Assembly (NCBI GenBank): GCA_023212645.1
Contig: JALBYC010000006.1
Span: 62,001-126,000, forward strand
DNA length: 64,000 bases
Source of the DNA: Farysia itapuensis
Lineage: Eukaryota; Basidiomycota; Ustilaginomycetes; Ustilaginales; Ustilaginaceae
Direction of reading: 5' to 3'
Shown in pieces: positions 10,145 to 18,727 of this stretch (its first letter is position 1; every line of letters starts with the position of its first letter). Made by a program: the position numbers and the translations under genes. The notes under the pieces are model-generated. The model saw only the letters and a program-made list of their open reading frames with translations, was not told the DNA's origin and did no database searches.

Positions 10145-11345
10145 GGCGATAAATCAAGCAGTGGTGTGGTGGTAGTGGATCAGCGCATGCCGTTATGCTG
10201 AGCAATGCTTTGAGTGATGAAAAGGCAGCAGCGAGACTTGAGTTACGTGATAGGATCTGGAGAGCAGCAGCAAGGTCGGAAGAGAGTTGCCAAAACGAAG
10301 CTCGCTTTAATAAGGCAGTATGTGATTTGGTGCGGGCAGCAACAGGTAGTGACAGTCGACAAAGTCAGACCAGAGTGGTGGTTCGTCTATGGACGCACTA
10401 TCTGCTGATCACGTCCCGGGGAATGCAGTGATCTGATGGGAAGCGGGAGGAGGCGTGCCAAGTTTCCTGAAATACACTGTCGTCGTCACGGTCAAGAAGC
10501 GTGGAACGGCCAACTAAATTCAAGTTTTTTTCTGGCGGCTTGGCTTCGGCGTGTTGCCGAGCTGGATCGCGTAGCACTGCCTAAACGTCCAACACTCACT
10601 CCATGCCCGAAATGAGTCCAGGGTCAAAAATCAAACCCAAAGCCAGAAGCTAGATCTCGCTTCCATTCTATTCCTGGTTCATTCCAACCTCGAAAAAAAG
10701 ACTTTCCGCCGCCTGGTCATACGGTCATACGTGTGCCGCAAGTCCGTGTCGTGTTTATAGGTAACCCAATCTTGGCGCTGCAGGCCGGATAGATGTTTAG
10801 CCCGTGTCCATATGATCGTGCCGAGGTTTGCAGATGAGGCTGCAAGGCCCGGTGCGGACTGATGTCACCAAGGGCGTGATTAGCAGAAGCATGTGAAGTT
10901 GCATATCCGAGTCCACCTGTGCGTCGAAAACGCATGTTTTACGGTTGCGCATAAATGTCAAGAGCATCTAACCGCCCTTGCTATTCGGGTAGCATCTACA
11001 GTCACGGTCTCGAATGACTTCTGCTTCCGAATGTCGTCTCATCCCAGTCCACACTGCCGCTCTGCATGAAGGAAGGTGACCGTACGTGGTACGTGACTCC
11101 GACAAAGTCTCAGAGCGAGACAGTGTAAAAGTACAGGTGATTCTCGGCGCATTTACTGGACCGATCTATGGAAGCAAAAGCCCTGTGTGTACCTGCAGTC
11201 AAAACTTCTCGCTAGACCCCACACAGTCATGACGCGTATCAGGTAATTCTAAAGTTTGTGAATTGCTTGTGCTTGCCACATGACCGGTCCGACGTGACCG
11301 ACATCTAACGAAAGCGGTTCGGCTAGCGTTCCATCACTTTCATTA
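10145..11345. other. upstream region of the ferric reductase gene
   Basis: About 1.2 kb without a supported gene, between the ferric reductase start and the MITE-like element. Small open frames lack coding character. It must hold the reductase promoter. I see no clear TATA box or RNA gene. Confidence 0.6.
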
Positions 11346-11755
11346 GGGGGTATCACGGACGCCCTATGATAAATTATTTATCACACTTTTCCTGATAAAC
11401 CTGTTAGACTTCGTAAACCTGACAAATTTCGTGACAAATTTGGATTTTTCCCCCGCCAAAAGTCCGATTTATCACGATGTGCATTTAACAGGCTCCCGAC
11501 CCTGGTAAATGCACAAAAGTCATGATAAATCGATAAAGTACACATCAAAAGCACATGTCAGATCCTTAAACATCATCTCAAGTGTCTAGCGTGCATGCAG
11601 TGCATGCGTGGCAGCTCTGTAAAATCTCACATTCCTTTCGCGCAAGTTTGCAATTCGTGTTATCTGCTTTTAGAGCCCCGGGGGTCTCAAGACCAGTGCC
11701 GATTTACCTGATAAATAATTTGTCACAAAACCCTGACAAACGCGATGATACCTCC
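11346..11755. mobile_element. 410 bp MITE-like non-autonomous DNA transposon
   Basis: The ends are inverted copies: GGGGGTATCA at 11346-11355 and, read on the minus strand from 11755, GGAGGTATCA (9 of 10 identical). Both ends are flanked by TA (11344-11345 and 11756-11757), consistent with a TA target duplication. Near each end is a 17-base near-palindrome, TGATAAATTATTTATCA at 11367-11383 and a close relative at 11709-11725. The heptamer TGAYAAA occurs ten times on the two strands inside the element. A perfect 9 bp inverted repeat (11479-11487 and 11506-11514) sits in the middle. There is no coding capacity. TA duplication suggests a Tc1/mariner-like or Harbinger-like source, but the superfamily is not determined. 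The alternative is a dense cluster of regulatory sites. Confidence 0.6.
11479..11514. repeat. 9 bp perfect inverted repeat inside the MITE-like element
   Basis: GTGCATTTA at 11479-11487 pairs with TAAATGCAC at 11506-11514 across an 18-base loop. It could fold as a stem in single-stranded DNA or RNA. Confidence 0.7.
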
Positions 11756-12993
11756 TATTCTGTCTTACTCTGCTTGGCTTTGGACTTGCGTGTCGACTTG
11801 ATGCTCTTCTTGCTGCTGGACTTTGTGCTGTCATTCTTCTTCTTGTTCGCCTCTTTTTCTGCCTCTTCGTTGCTGCCGTCAGTCCAGTTCCAGACCTCCT
11901 TGAGCTCTCCCCGGAGCGCAGCCGTGAGGAATAGTGCTCCAGTGCAGGCAGGGCTGAGATAGAGCAACGCGGGTTGAGCGGCCTTGAAGAAGTGCATTAC
12001 CATCATAGTCGTGCCTAAGCCAGCCACATAGGCGGCCATGGTCGCAGTAAAGTAAGGCTTGGCAAATCCGCGGAAGTGCTTGGAGAAATGCACGGACGGG
12101 TTAGCCTCGCTCGCTACTAGCTGGTCGTATCGCAACGCCAGAGCGACGAAGATGCCTGGTATCACGATATCGCCTAGTCCAAGCATGGTAAATTGCAGTT
12201 TGGGTCCAGCCTTGGACGCTAACAGCGCCAGAACAGCATCGATAATGTTCTTTGGCCAGACAATCTTGATCGGAGCGTCAAAGTTCTTGGCCACAGACAC
12301 CATGACGGGCGTAGCAAATACCCAGAAAATGTCGTACACGAACAGACCACCAAGCATGATGGCCCCCGTTCTGAAAGAGTCCAGCGACATGAGACCGATA
12401 GCGTTGAGCGCGAGTGACAACGCGAGCAAGTTTGAAATGATCCAGTTTTTCGTCACCACGTACACACCCACCAGAAGCATCGACACGCCCAGCATGCCGA
12501 CATCTACAGCGTTGAACGACAGTTTGAAAAGCTCGCCCTGACCACGCTGGGTCATGTGAAGCTTGAAGTTGGGGAGCCTCTTCCACACGCTCTTGCTGAC
12601 GAGACCACGCGATGTAGAGACCATAGCCTGCGTAAGGGCAAGCCAGCCAACGACACCGAAGTAGAAGCCCAAAAGCATGTTAACATACTCCTTGTTCAGA
12701 TACCGGAAGATCAAGAAGAGACCAAACAAGACGCAGGAACCCATGATAGGGAACCACATTGCGTCGCTTGAGGTCAACTTTTCTGAGGTTGCGTCCTCAT
12801 CTTCACTTGAGGAAGAGTCAGAGTCCGACGAGTCGCTCGAGTTACCACGTGCTTTCCGTTTGGCCGCTTTCACCAAGTCTCGCGTTGTCTTTGGTGTGCT
12901 GAGAGACTGATAGGAACCAAAGTAGATGGGCACGACGGCAGCCGTCATTAGCACGCCATAGGCTAGGAACAGATCTCTATCAGAGGACGACAT
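11755..12993 (-). CDS. signal peptide peptidase (presenilin-type aspartyl protease)
   Basis: An intramembrane aspartyl protease of the ER that cleaves leftover signal peptides and some tail-anchored proteins. The ATG at 12993 gives 412 residues beginning MSSSDRDLFLAYG with a first membrane helix directly behind it. The frame stays open further upstream to 13395, but that part reads like untranslated leader. An acidic Ser-rich loop follows the first helix. The catalytic motifs are present: YDIFWVF at about residue 218, GLGDIVIPG at about 272, and QPALLYL at about 337 for the PAL motif. The C-terminal tail is Lys/Ser-rich. The TAG stop (11757-11755) is made of TA from the flanking duplication and G from the MITE-like element. 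The gene is divergent from the Ydj1-type DnaJ gene. Confidence 0.93.
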   Translation of the reverse strand: MSSSDRDLFLAYGVLMTAAVVPIYFGSYQSLSTPKTTRDLVKAAKRKARGNSSDSSDSDSSSSEDEDATSEKLTSSDAMWFPIMGSCVLFGLFLIFRYLNKEYVNMLLGFYFGVVGWLALTQAMVSTSRGLVSKSVWKRLPNFKLHMTQRGQGELFKLSFNAVDVGMLGVSMLLVGVYVVTKNWIISNLLALSLALNAIGLMSLDSFRTGAIMLGGLFVYDIFWVFATPVMVSVAKNFDAPIKIVWPKNIIDAVLALLASKAGPKLQFTMLGLGDIVIPGIFVALALRYDQLVASEANPSVHFSKHFRGFAKPYFTATMAAYVAGLGTTMMVMHFFKAAQPALLYLSPACTGALFLTAALRGELKEVWNWTDGSNEEAEKEANKKKNDSTKSSSKKSIKSTRKSKAKQSKTE

Positions 12994-13514
12994 TGTTGTG
13001 CGGATGAGCGAAGAGGGAAGTGAAGGAGTGTGGCTGCGGTCTACCAAGTCCAGCACAGCTGCGTGGCCACGAAAAGATGAACGAGGTGCCGGTCCGGGCG
13101 CAGATGAAGTCGATCGTGTCGAAGGAAAGAGGCGACAGCAGCTATAATCACGAAGCACAAAAATGTGTTGGTCTTCGCGTGGACGGGGGACCCTTAACTT
13201 CCTGAAGCAGCCGGCCCAAGAGAACTCGGCCGATAATATTTTTGGTTCCCTCCGCTCAGGAAATCGATGGAATAGTCCAGAAGCAAAACTTGGTTGCGGC
13301 ATTACAAACTGACAAATGTTTTTAGATAGCTCAGCAAGGGTGTCGTCTGCCAAAATTTGTACTGACCGGAAGATTTCACTCAACGAGTCTACCACGCTTC
13401 TTCAACATCATCATCATCTCTGCTGCCACACGCGATTCGTGACGACGGCTTGCAAAGCAACGGGATTGACACACACTTGGCGCAGCGCGACGAGCACATT
13501 GTTAAAGCCATAAG
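12994..13514. other. shared promoter of signal peptide peptidase and Ydj1-type DnaJ
   Basis: A 521 bp divergent intergenic region. Part of it stays open in the signal peptide peptidase frame but lacks coding character. No convincing heat-shock element array is visible. Confidence 0.55.
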
Positions 13515-14747
13515 ATGGTGAAAGAGACCAAATTCTACGATCTTCTGGAGGTTTCTCCTGGTGCCTCCGAGTCAGAGCTCAAAAAAGCTTACCGGAAGAA
13601 AGCTCTCAAGGAACACCCAGACAAGGGTGGTGACCCGGAAAAGTTCAAGGCCATCACTGCAGCATACGAAGTCCTCTCTGACTCGGACAAGCGTGATCTG
13701 TATGACCGCTTTGGTGAGCAGGGCCTCGAAGGTGGAGGCATGGGCGGCGGTATGGACCCGCAAGACCTCTTCTCGCAACTATTTGGTGGCGGAGGAGGTG
13801 GCTTCTTTGGTGGAGGAGGTGGACGACCACGGGGACCACGAAAGGGCAAAGACCTTGTTCATCGCGTCAAGGTCTCACTCGAGGAACTCTACACTGGTAA
13901 AGTTACAAAGCTGGCACTGCAGAAGCATGTGTTGTGCAAGAAATGTGACGGACGCGGAGGCAAGGAAGGCGCCGTCAAGACCTGTAACGGATGCAATGGC
14001 CAAGGTATCAAAGTCGTCTTGAGACAACTCGGACCAATGGTTCAGCAGATGCAGCAGACTTGCCCCGAGTGCAACGGGCAAGGCGAAATCATTAATCCCA
14101 AGGACAAGTGCAAGGAGTGCAACGGCAAGAAGATCAACCAGGAGCGCAAAGTGCTCGAGGTCCGTGTCGACAAGGGCATGGAAGATGGACAGCAGATTAC
14201 ATTTGCCAACGAAGCCGATCAGGCACCCAATACAATCCCAGGAGACGTCATCATCGTAATTGACGAGAAGCCTCATCCTAAATTCAAGCGCAGAAAGAAT
14301 GATCTATACACAGATGTCGAAGTTGACCTGCTCACTGCATTGGCGGGCGGCAAGATTCTGATCGAGCACCTCGACAACCACGCACTTAGTGTCGAGATCC
14401 CAACAGGCGAAGTCATTAAGCCTGGATCTGTCAAAGTCTTGCGTGGCCAAGGCATGCCCAGTTACCGACACCACGAGATGGGAGACTTGTACATCAACCT
14501 CACTGTTGCATTCCCCGACGAGATCCCGGAGCGCAGCATTTCGCTGCTCGAAAAGGCACTTCCACCTCGCCGAGCTCTGCCCAAAACCAGCAAGGACATT
14601 GACGTCGAGGACGTTCAAATGGACGAATTGGATGAACGCGAAGCACGCACTGCCAAGTCTAACGGCGTAGGTGGTGCTGGTGGAATGGACGAAGACGATG
14701 AAGAAGGCCCGGGTGGTGGACCCCAGGTGCAATGCGCCCAATCCTAA
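13515..14747 (+). CDS. YDJ1: type I Hsp40 co-chaperone (Ydj1/DNAJA class)
   Basis: A cytosolic co-chaperone that stimulates Hsp70 ATPase and delivers clients. The 410-residue protein has every type I block. The J domain occupies residues 5-70 with the HPD motif in [10 protein letters not shown] Gly/Phe-rich linker follows at about 75-115. Four CxxCxGxG-type zinc repeats lie at about 140-215 ([32 protein letters not shown]; the last is degenerate after CxxC). The C-terminal substrate-binding domains follow. The protein ends in CAQS, a CaaX box, predicting farnesylation and membrane association as in yeast Ydj1 (CASQ). No intron is needed. Identification is very secure. Confidence 0.96.
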   Translation: MVKETKFYDLLEVSPGASESELKKAYRKKALKEHPDKGGDPEKFKAITAAYEVLSDSDKRDLYDRFGEQGLEGGGMGGGMDPQDLFSQLFGGGGGGFFGGGGGRPRGPRKGKDLVHRVKVSLEELYTGKVTKLALQKHVLCKKCDGRGGKEGAVKTCNGCNGQGIKVVLRQLGPMVQQMQQTCPECNGQGEIINPKDKCKECNGKKINQERKVLEVRVDKGMEDGQQITFANEADQAPNTIPGDVIIVIDEKPHPKFKRRKNDLYTDVEVDLLTALAGGKILIEHLDNHALSVEIPTGEVIKPGSVKVLRGQGMPSYRHHEMGDLYINLTVAFPDEIPERSISLLEKALPPRRALPKTSKDIDVEDVQMDELDEREARTAKSNGVGGAGGMDEDDEEGPGGGPQVQCAQS

Positions 14748-14891
14748 AATCAAAAGCATTCTTCAGTCGCACTTGCTTCCCTTAGTCTATTCGCCCATGT
14801 CTGTATCCCTCTCATTGGCTCTGTGTCTCGTTTTGCAAATCTAGATTCATACAACTGACACGCAAAAAGGATGAAGTGACGTTACTGACCC

Positions 14892-15611
14892 TTAACCTCG
14901 AGCGAAGGTTTTAAGGCTGGTGATGCTGCCGTTCCAAGTGTCCTGGTCACCAGGATAGGTGCCCGAGTCGGCGTACTGCCAGAAGGAGTAGGTCGAGAAT
15001 CCGGTGGGGATCTTGGGGCTCGACACACCGTAGTTGGCGACGACGAGAGGATAGTCGGCTGCAAAGGCGCTGCTAGCCACGCACTGGTTCCACCATCCGG
15101 CATTTGTGTAGATCATCGGGTAGCGACCGGTGGAAGCGTAGTAGGTGTTGCCAAAGTCTTTGATCCAACTTACCATGGCCGATTGCGAAAGACCGTAGCA
15201 TGTGGCAGTGCCCGAGACAGATTCGAGGTCGACCATGCCCGGAAGAGTGCGGCCATCGTTGGACCAGCCTCCGCCATTGGCGAGAAAGTACTTTGCCTGA
15301 GCAGCCCCGGAAGCCGAATTGGGATGAGCAAAGTGATAAGCGCCGCGAATGAGACCTGCGTTCGTAGCTCCCGTGTACTGCGAAGAGAAAGAGGGCGATT
15401 TGTACGTGGTGCCCTCTGTCGCTTTGATAATGACGAATTGAGCACCGTTGGAGGCAGCAGCCGAAAAGTCTGGGCTGGGCTGGTAGCTGGAGATGTCAAA
15501 GCCAGGCACGCCCGATACTCGCTTCTCTAAGCGCTCCTCATGCTCGACAGGAGCAGAAAGTGTAACACTCAGGACAGCAAGTACGGAAAGCAGCGTCTTG
15601 GTCAACATCAT
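14892..15611 (-). CDS. secreted GH25 lysozyme (Chalaropsis-type muramidase)
   Basis: Predicted to cleave the MurNAc-GlcNAc bond of bacterial peptidoglycan outside the cell. The ATG at 15611 (or 15608) starts a signal peptide (MMLTKTLLSVLAVLSVTLSA) and a short pro-segment ending in LEKR, a Kex2 site. The mature domain starts GVPGFDISSYQ, where FDIS carries the first conserved Asp. PGMVDLES carries the DxE catalytic pair and YSFWQYADSG is the closing strand. The mature protein of about 208 residues is one complete GH25 domain with no extra binding module. An ATG at 15647 would put 12 residues before the signal peptide and is less likely. Fungal GH25 enzymes are usually thought to derive from bacteria. 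The neighbour upstream is also of bacterial type. Confidence 0.93.
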   Translation of the reverse strand: MMLTKTLLSVLAVLSVTLSAPVEHEERLEKRVSGVPGFDISSYQPSPDFSAAASNGAQFVIIKATEGTTYKSPSFSSQYTGATNAGLIRGAYHFAHPNSASGAAQAKYFLANGGGWSNDGRTLPGMVDLESVSGTATCYGLSQSAMVSWIKDFGNTYYASTGRYPMIYTNAGWWNQCVASSAFAADYPLVVANYGVSSPKIPTGFSTYSFWQYADSGTYPGDQDTWNGSITSLKTFARG

Positions 15612-16287
15612 GGGAAGAAGAAGGCAATGCTGGCTTGACGGCTGCAAGCCCGAGACGAGCCCTTTATATTGTGATCTTTGCCCTCAACGTCTCGTTGCCC
15701 AACAGGTTATACACGTTCTCAGATAGCTACCTCTCATTCTGGTCGAGTGCGCTACTGGGCTCAGCAGAGTTCAGTACAAGCAGAAGCGCGAAGCTTGCAA
15801 GGCTCGGCTAGCAAATGGAGAACGCTGTTCCGAAAGGTATGCTCTATTCTTGTGCTTGCGTGGACACGTTCTGGTGCGCGGAGGTATTGCCAACGTGCAG
15901 TGTCAGTACCGCTCGGCTGTCATGACCTTCGTGCAGGATTTTGGCGCTAAAATATCGTCCCTCGGCTACATCAGGCCTGCCGAGTTCCGACGATCCGAGT
16001 TCCGATTGTATCCCCCCATGTATCACCGGACCACCACTGAGCATACTCACACTCGCGGACAATGAAGCGGTTGGTCAAGATGGAGTATGAGACGGATGTC
16101 ACCCCACAAGCAGCCGTCTGTACAAGACGGCTGCATCTGATGAAATTAAGCGCGACAATGGAGCGGAGATAAACGGTAATCAACGAGCACGTTAGAGAAC
16201 GCCGTGATTGCTTCTATGGGTTGTGCAGTGAACTGTTGCTTTGCACGACGTGGTGTTGCCCGGTGCAAGTCTCGAGATACTGTGTGT
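15612..16287. other. GH25-isomerase intergenic region
   Basis: A 676 bp gap between two minus-strand genes. It holds a strong hairpin (listed separately) and the lysozyme promoter. No gene is supported. Confidence 0.6.
16110..16134. repeat. perfect 10 bp hairpin with 5-base loop
   Basis: GCAGCCGTCT at 16110-16119 and AGACGGCTGC at 16125-16134 pair perfectly around GTACA. The stem is GC-rich. It lies about 150 bp downstream of the isomerase stop codon, so it may fall in that gene's 3' untranslated region. Function is unknown. Confidence 0.75.
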
Positions 16288-17631
16288 TTAGGAGACTGTT
16301 TGACTTTGCAGCTGGAAGTCGGCCCCAAGCTTTCCGCCCGGGTGGTTGAAGGCGAATGTGTCCCTGCCGAGACCTTTCGTTCGGGTCACTGCAAAAGCAA
16401 GGGCGTCACCCATGGCCAGAGCGACGGTAGTGCTGCTCGATGGTGCTGGTACATCGTCCCAGGCTTCATCAGTCATTGCTCGTGGCAGTTTGCTTCTTCT
16501 TCTCGGAGGGGTACTTCGACCGCAGACACATGTGGAAGAAGAGCCAAGATGGCTGTGTGTGGTAGAGAATCCGGTCTTGGGGTTCGAGACGTTCAAGGTT
16601 GGCACGTCGCCTACGCCAATATCAGCATCATCTCCTGATTCGGACTCATCATCTGAGTCGTCGTCCTTTCCTGTGGCACAATCTATCCAAGCGTCGGAAG
16701 CACGGACAAGCGCGCTGTCTCTCTTGCCGACAAGCGCGATAATTGGGCATTTGCGCGCGTTGAGATGTGGCACCAATGTGAGAATTTCTGGCGAGGAGCC
16801 AGAGTGAGATAATGCAATGATCACATCCCGATGTGGGGTGAGCAAGCCGAGATCACCGTGCAGCGCTTCCGTTGGATGCAAAAACATGGACGGCGTTCCG
16901 ATGGAAAGAAAAGTGGCGGATAGCTTCTTGGCAATGATACCGCTCTTTCCGACGCCGGTGAGGACGACTTTACCGCCTCGCTCTCCATTCGTCGCTCGCA
17001 GGACCAGACGGACAGCTTCTCGAAATCCATCCTTTTGCGGAGAGAGCTTCGAAAGGCGTCTGGCGGCCATGGCCAGCGCTCTAGCCTCTCTCTGAACGAT
17101 TTGGGTGCCAAAGGCTAAAGCGGAGTCGAGCTCATCTTCAGCTCTTTGTGATTCTGCTTCCACCGCGGCGGCTTCGCTTGCCTCTATGGATGTCGGTGAC
17201 TCATCTGACGGTGCCTGGGAGGGTTGCGCGGGTTCCAAGGTGTCTTCTTTGCCGAGGGAAAGCTTATCTGCCTCGGAGCAAGCGTCACTGACAGAGGTAC
17301 ACGCGGATGTGATTGGCGAGCTGTGTTCTGACTGCAGCGCCAGCAGAGAGAGCTGCGAAGTTGCTACAGAGCTTGAACATGGACTGAGCACCAGAGAACC
17401 GTTCGGACTGGCACCGACGCTCGATGGACCGCTGAGCGGAGAGGACGACCCAAAATAGTCTGCTTTTCGATGCGGCATTTCTGAGACGTTATTGCCCAAG
17501 CTTCGACTCGATCGCAGCTTTCGTGAACAGTAGGCGGGGAGGCGATCCACAGCAGAGCAACTAGCACAAGACAAGATTTGTGTGCTCGAGGTAGGAGGCA
17601 AGGAAAGAGCTATATGGTCTTGCATGCTCAA
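16288..17631 (-). CDS. SIS-domain sugar-phosphate isomerase, KpsF/GutQ (KdsD-like)
   Basis: The fold resembles bacterial arabinose-5-phosphate isomerase, which interconverts ribulose 5-phosphate and arabinose 5-phosphate. The first 150 or so residues are low-complexity. The SIS domain follows, with VLTGVGKSGIIAKKLSATF (catalytic-Lys region), HPTEALHGDLG and SHSGSSPEI. An acidic insertion of roughly 85 residues, rich in Asp and Ser, then interrupts the domain before its last block, ALAMGDALAFAV ... FNHPGGKLG, which carries the conserved His. There are no CBS domains, unlike KdsD and GutQ. Fungi make no Kdo, so the physiological substrate is open. The start at 17631 is the first ATG; 17625 or a Met near residue 53 are alternatives. 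Confidence 0.85.
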   Translation of the reverse strand: MSMQDHIALSLPPTSSTQILSCASCSAVDRLPAYCSRKLRSSRSLGNNVSEMPHRKADYFGSSSPLSGPSSVGASPNGSLVLSPCSSSVATSQLSLLALQSEHSSPITSACTSVSDACSEADKLSLGKEDTLEPAQPSQAPSDESPTSIEASEAAAVEAESQRAEDELDSALAFGTQIVQREARALAMAARRLSKLSPQKDGFREAVRLVLRATNGERGGKVVLTGVGKSGIIAKKLSATFLSIGTPSMFLHPTEALHGDLGLLTPHRDVIIALSHSGSSPEILTLVPHLNARKCPIIALVGKRDSALVRASDAWIDCATGKDDDSDDESESGDDADIGVGDVPTLNVSNPKTGFSTTHSHLGSSSTCVCGRSTPPRRRSKLPRAMTDEAWDDVPAPSSSTTVALAMGDALAFAVTRTKGLGRDTFAFNHPGGKLGADFQLQSQTVS

Positions 17632-18727
17632 ACAACCGCTAGAAGAATAACTTGGCTGAACCCTTGATGATCATGTAATTAGTTTATTTCCAGACCCCCG
17701 AAGCTGACCGCTCGTTACAACCGTCTTGAACCGAGTGCTCAGCCATTTAAATGTTGCGAGCTCTAATCGCTCGGATCGAATACAAACCATTTTTGGATGA
17801 TCTTATCTTTCGTGTCCACACCGGCGTTTGTTGGTCCACAGCCAGTCAAATCCATACGTTAGCTGACACAGCGTAACTGACCTTTCCGCGGATGTCGTGC
17901 GCAGTGCTGCTGCGCATGCCTCGTCAAGCAGCCGCACGTCGCGTCTAGGTGTTACCCACTTGCGGGGTTGAGTGCACCGTCCTGCAGACGCGCAATCACC
18001 AGCTTGCCAGCCTCCACTTTTCATTTGCGGTGACGTGGTGTCGCGCCGATGTCGCAATTGCCGGTAATACCCAAAGATAAACACACACGAAATCTGCCAC
18101 AATGCACAACGTGGCTCGAGGTCGAGAGGTTAATGGACCTGTCAGTGCCCTTCGATTCGAACAGTAGCTTGCCAAGCTACAGTCCCTAATTGGCAGCTCT
18201 TCCACATGCTTCAAGCACTCTGAGCACTGCTGGCACATCTTGAACAGCTCGAGATGTTCTGTCTGTGCGGCACACGTTGAGTTCATCAGTGCAGCCTTGC
18301 CTCTTGCAATTCCTTTGCACAGCCCGGCCGATCGCGCCGACCATGTGGCGAGCTCAGCATCACAGCTGAACGTCCTGTTCGCGAAGTAGCTTGGACTTGC
18401 ACACGTAAGCATTCAAATGCGGCTAAATCATGACTGTCATGTTTGCTCGGAGGCAGACAGACGCACCCTCGATGATTTCTCGACGGATAAGCAAATCTGG
18501 TGAAATTCGTTTGATCAGTATGGCCGGCATTACATTTTTCAAAACTGGTTTTCGCGCTTTAGCGCGACGTCATACCCTGTGCCGATTTGTGCCAGCCTAA
18601 AATATCTCCGGACAAATGCCGACGGTGCCATATTACGGCAGGAATGGAAGGACAGGGTCATCGTGGGTCCAGTATATACAGTCAGCGTTCCCCCTCTGTC
18701 CTCTACCACCACCTTCTGCTCAGCAAG
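17632..18727. other. divergent promoter region, isomerase and MFS transporter
   Basis: About 1.1 kb without a supported gene. It contains a short inverted repeat, TCGCGCTTTAGCGCGA at 18552-18567, and the TATA-like box of the transporter gene. Confidence 0.6.
18673..18680 (+). promoter_or_regulatory. TATA-like box of the MFS transporter
   Basis: TATATACA lies 48 bp before the chosen ATG at 18728. Its position fits a core promoter with a very short leader, which supports the start at 18728 over the in-frame upstream ATG at 18587. Confidence 0.5.

Noticed and set aside
11479..11514. Helitron 3' hairpin
   Set aside because: The stem lies in the middle of the element, not near a CTRR end, and TA flanks with inverted ends fit a MITE better.
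12994..13395. N-terminal extension of signal peptide peptidase
   Set aside because: The frame is open, but the extra 134 residues have no family match and the Met at 12993 sits directly before the first membrane helix.
17803..18412. Small minus-strand open frames upstream of the MFS gene
   Set aside because: Overlapping frames of about 100-140 codons, Cys- and Arg-rich without domain features; expected by chance in GC-rich spacer.
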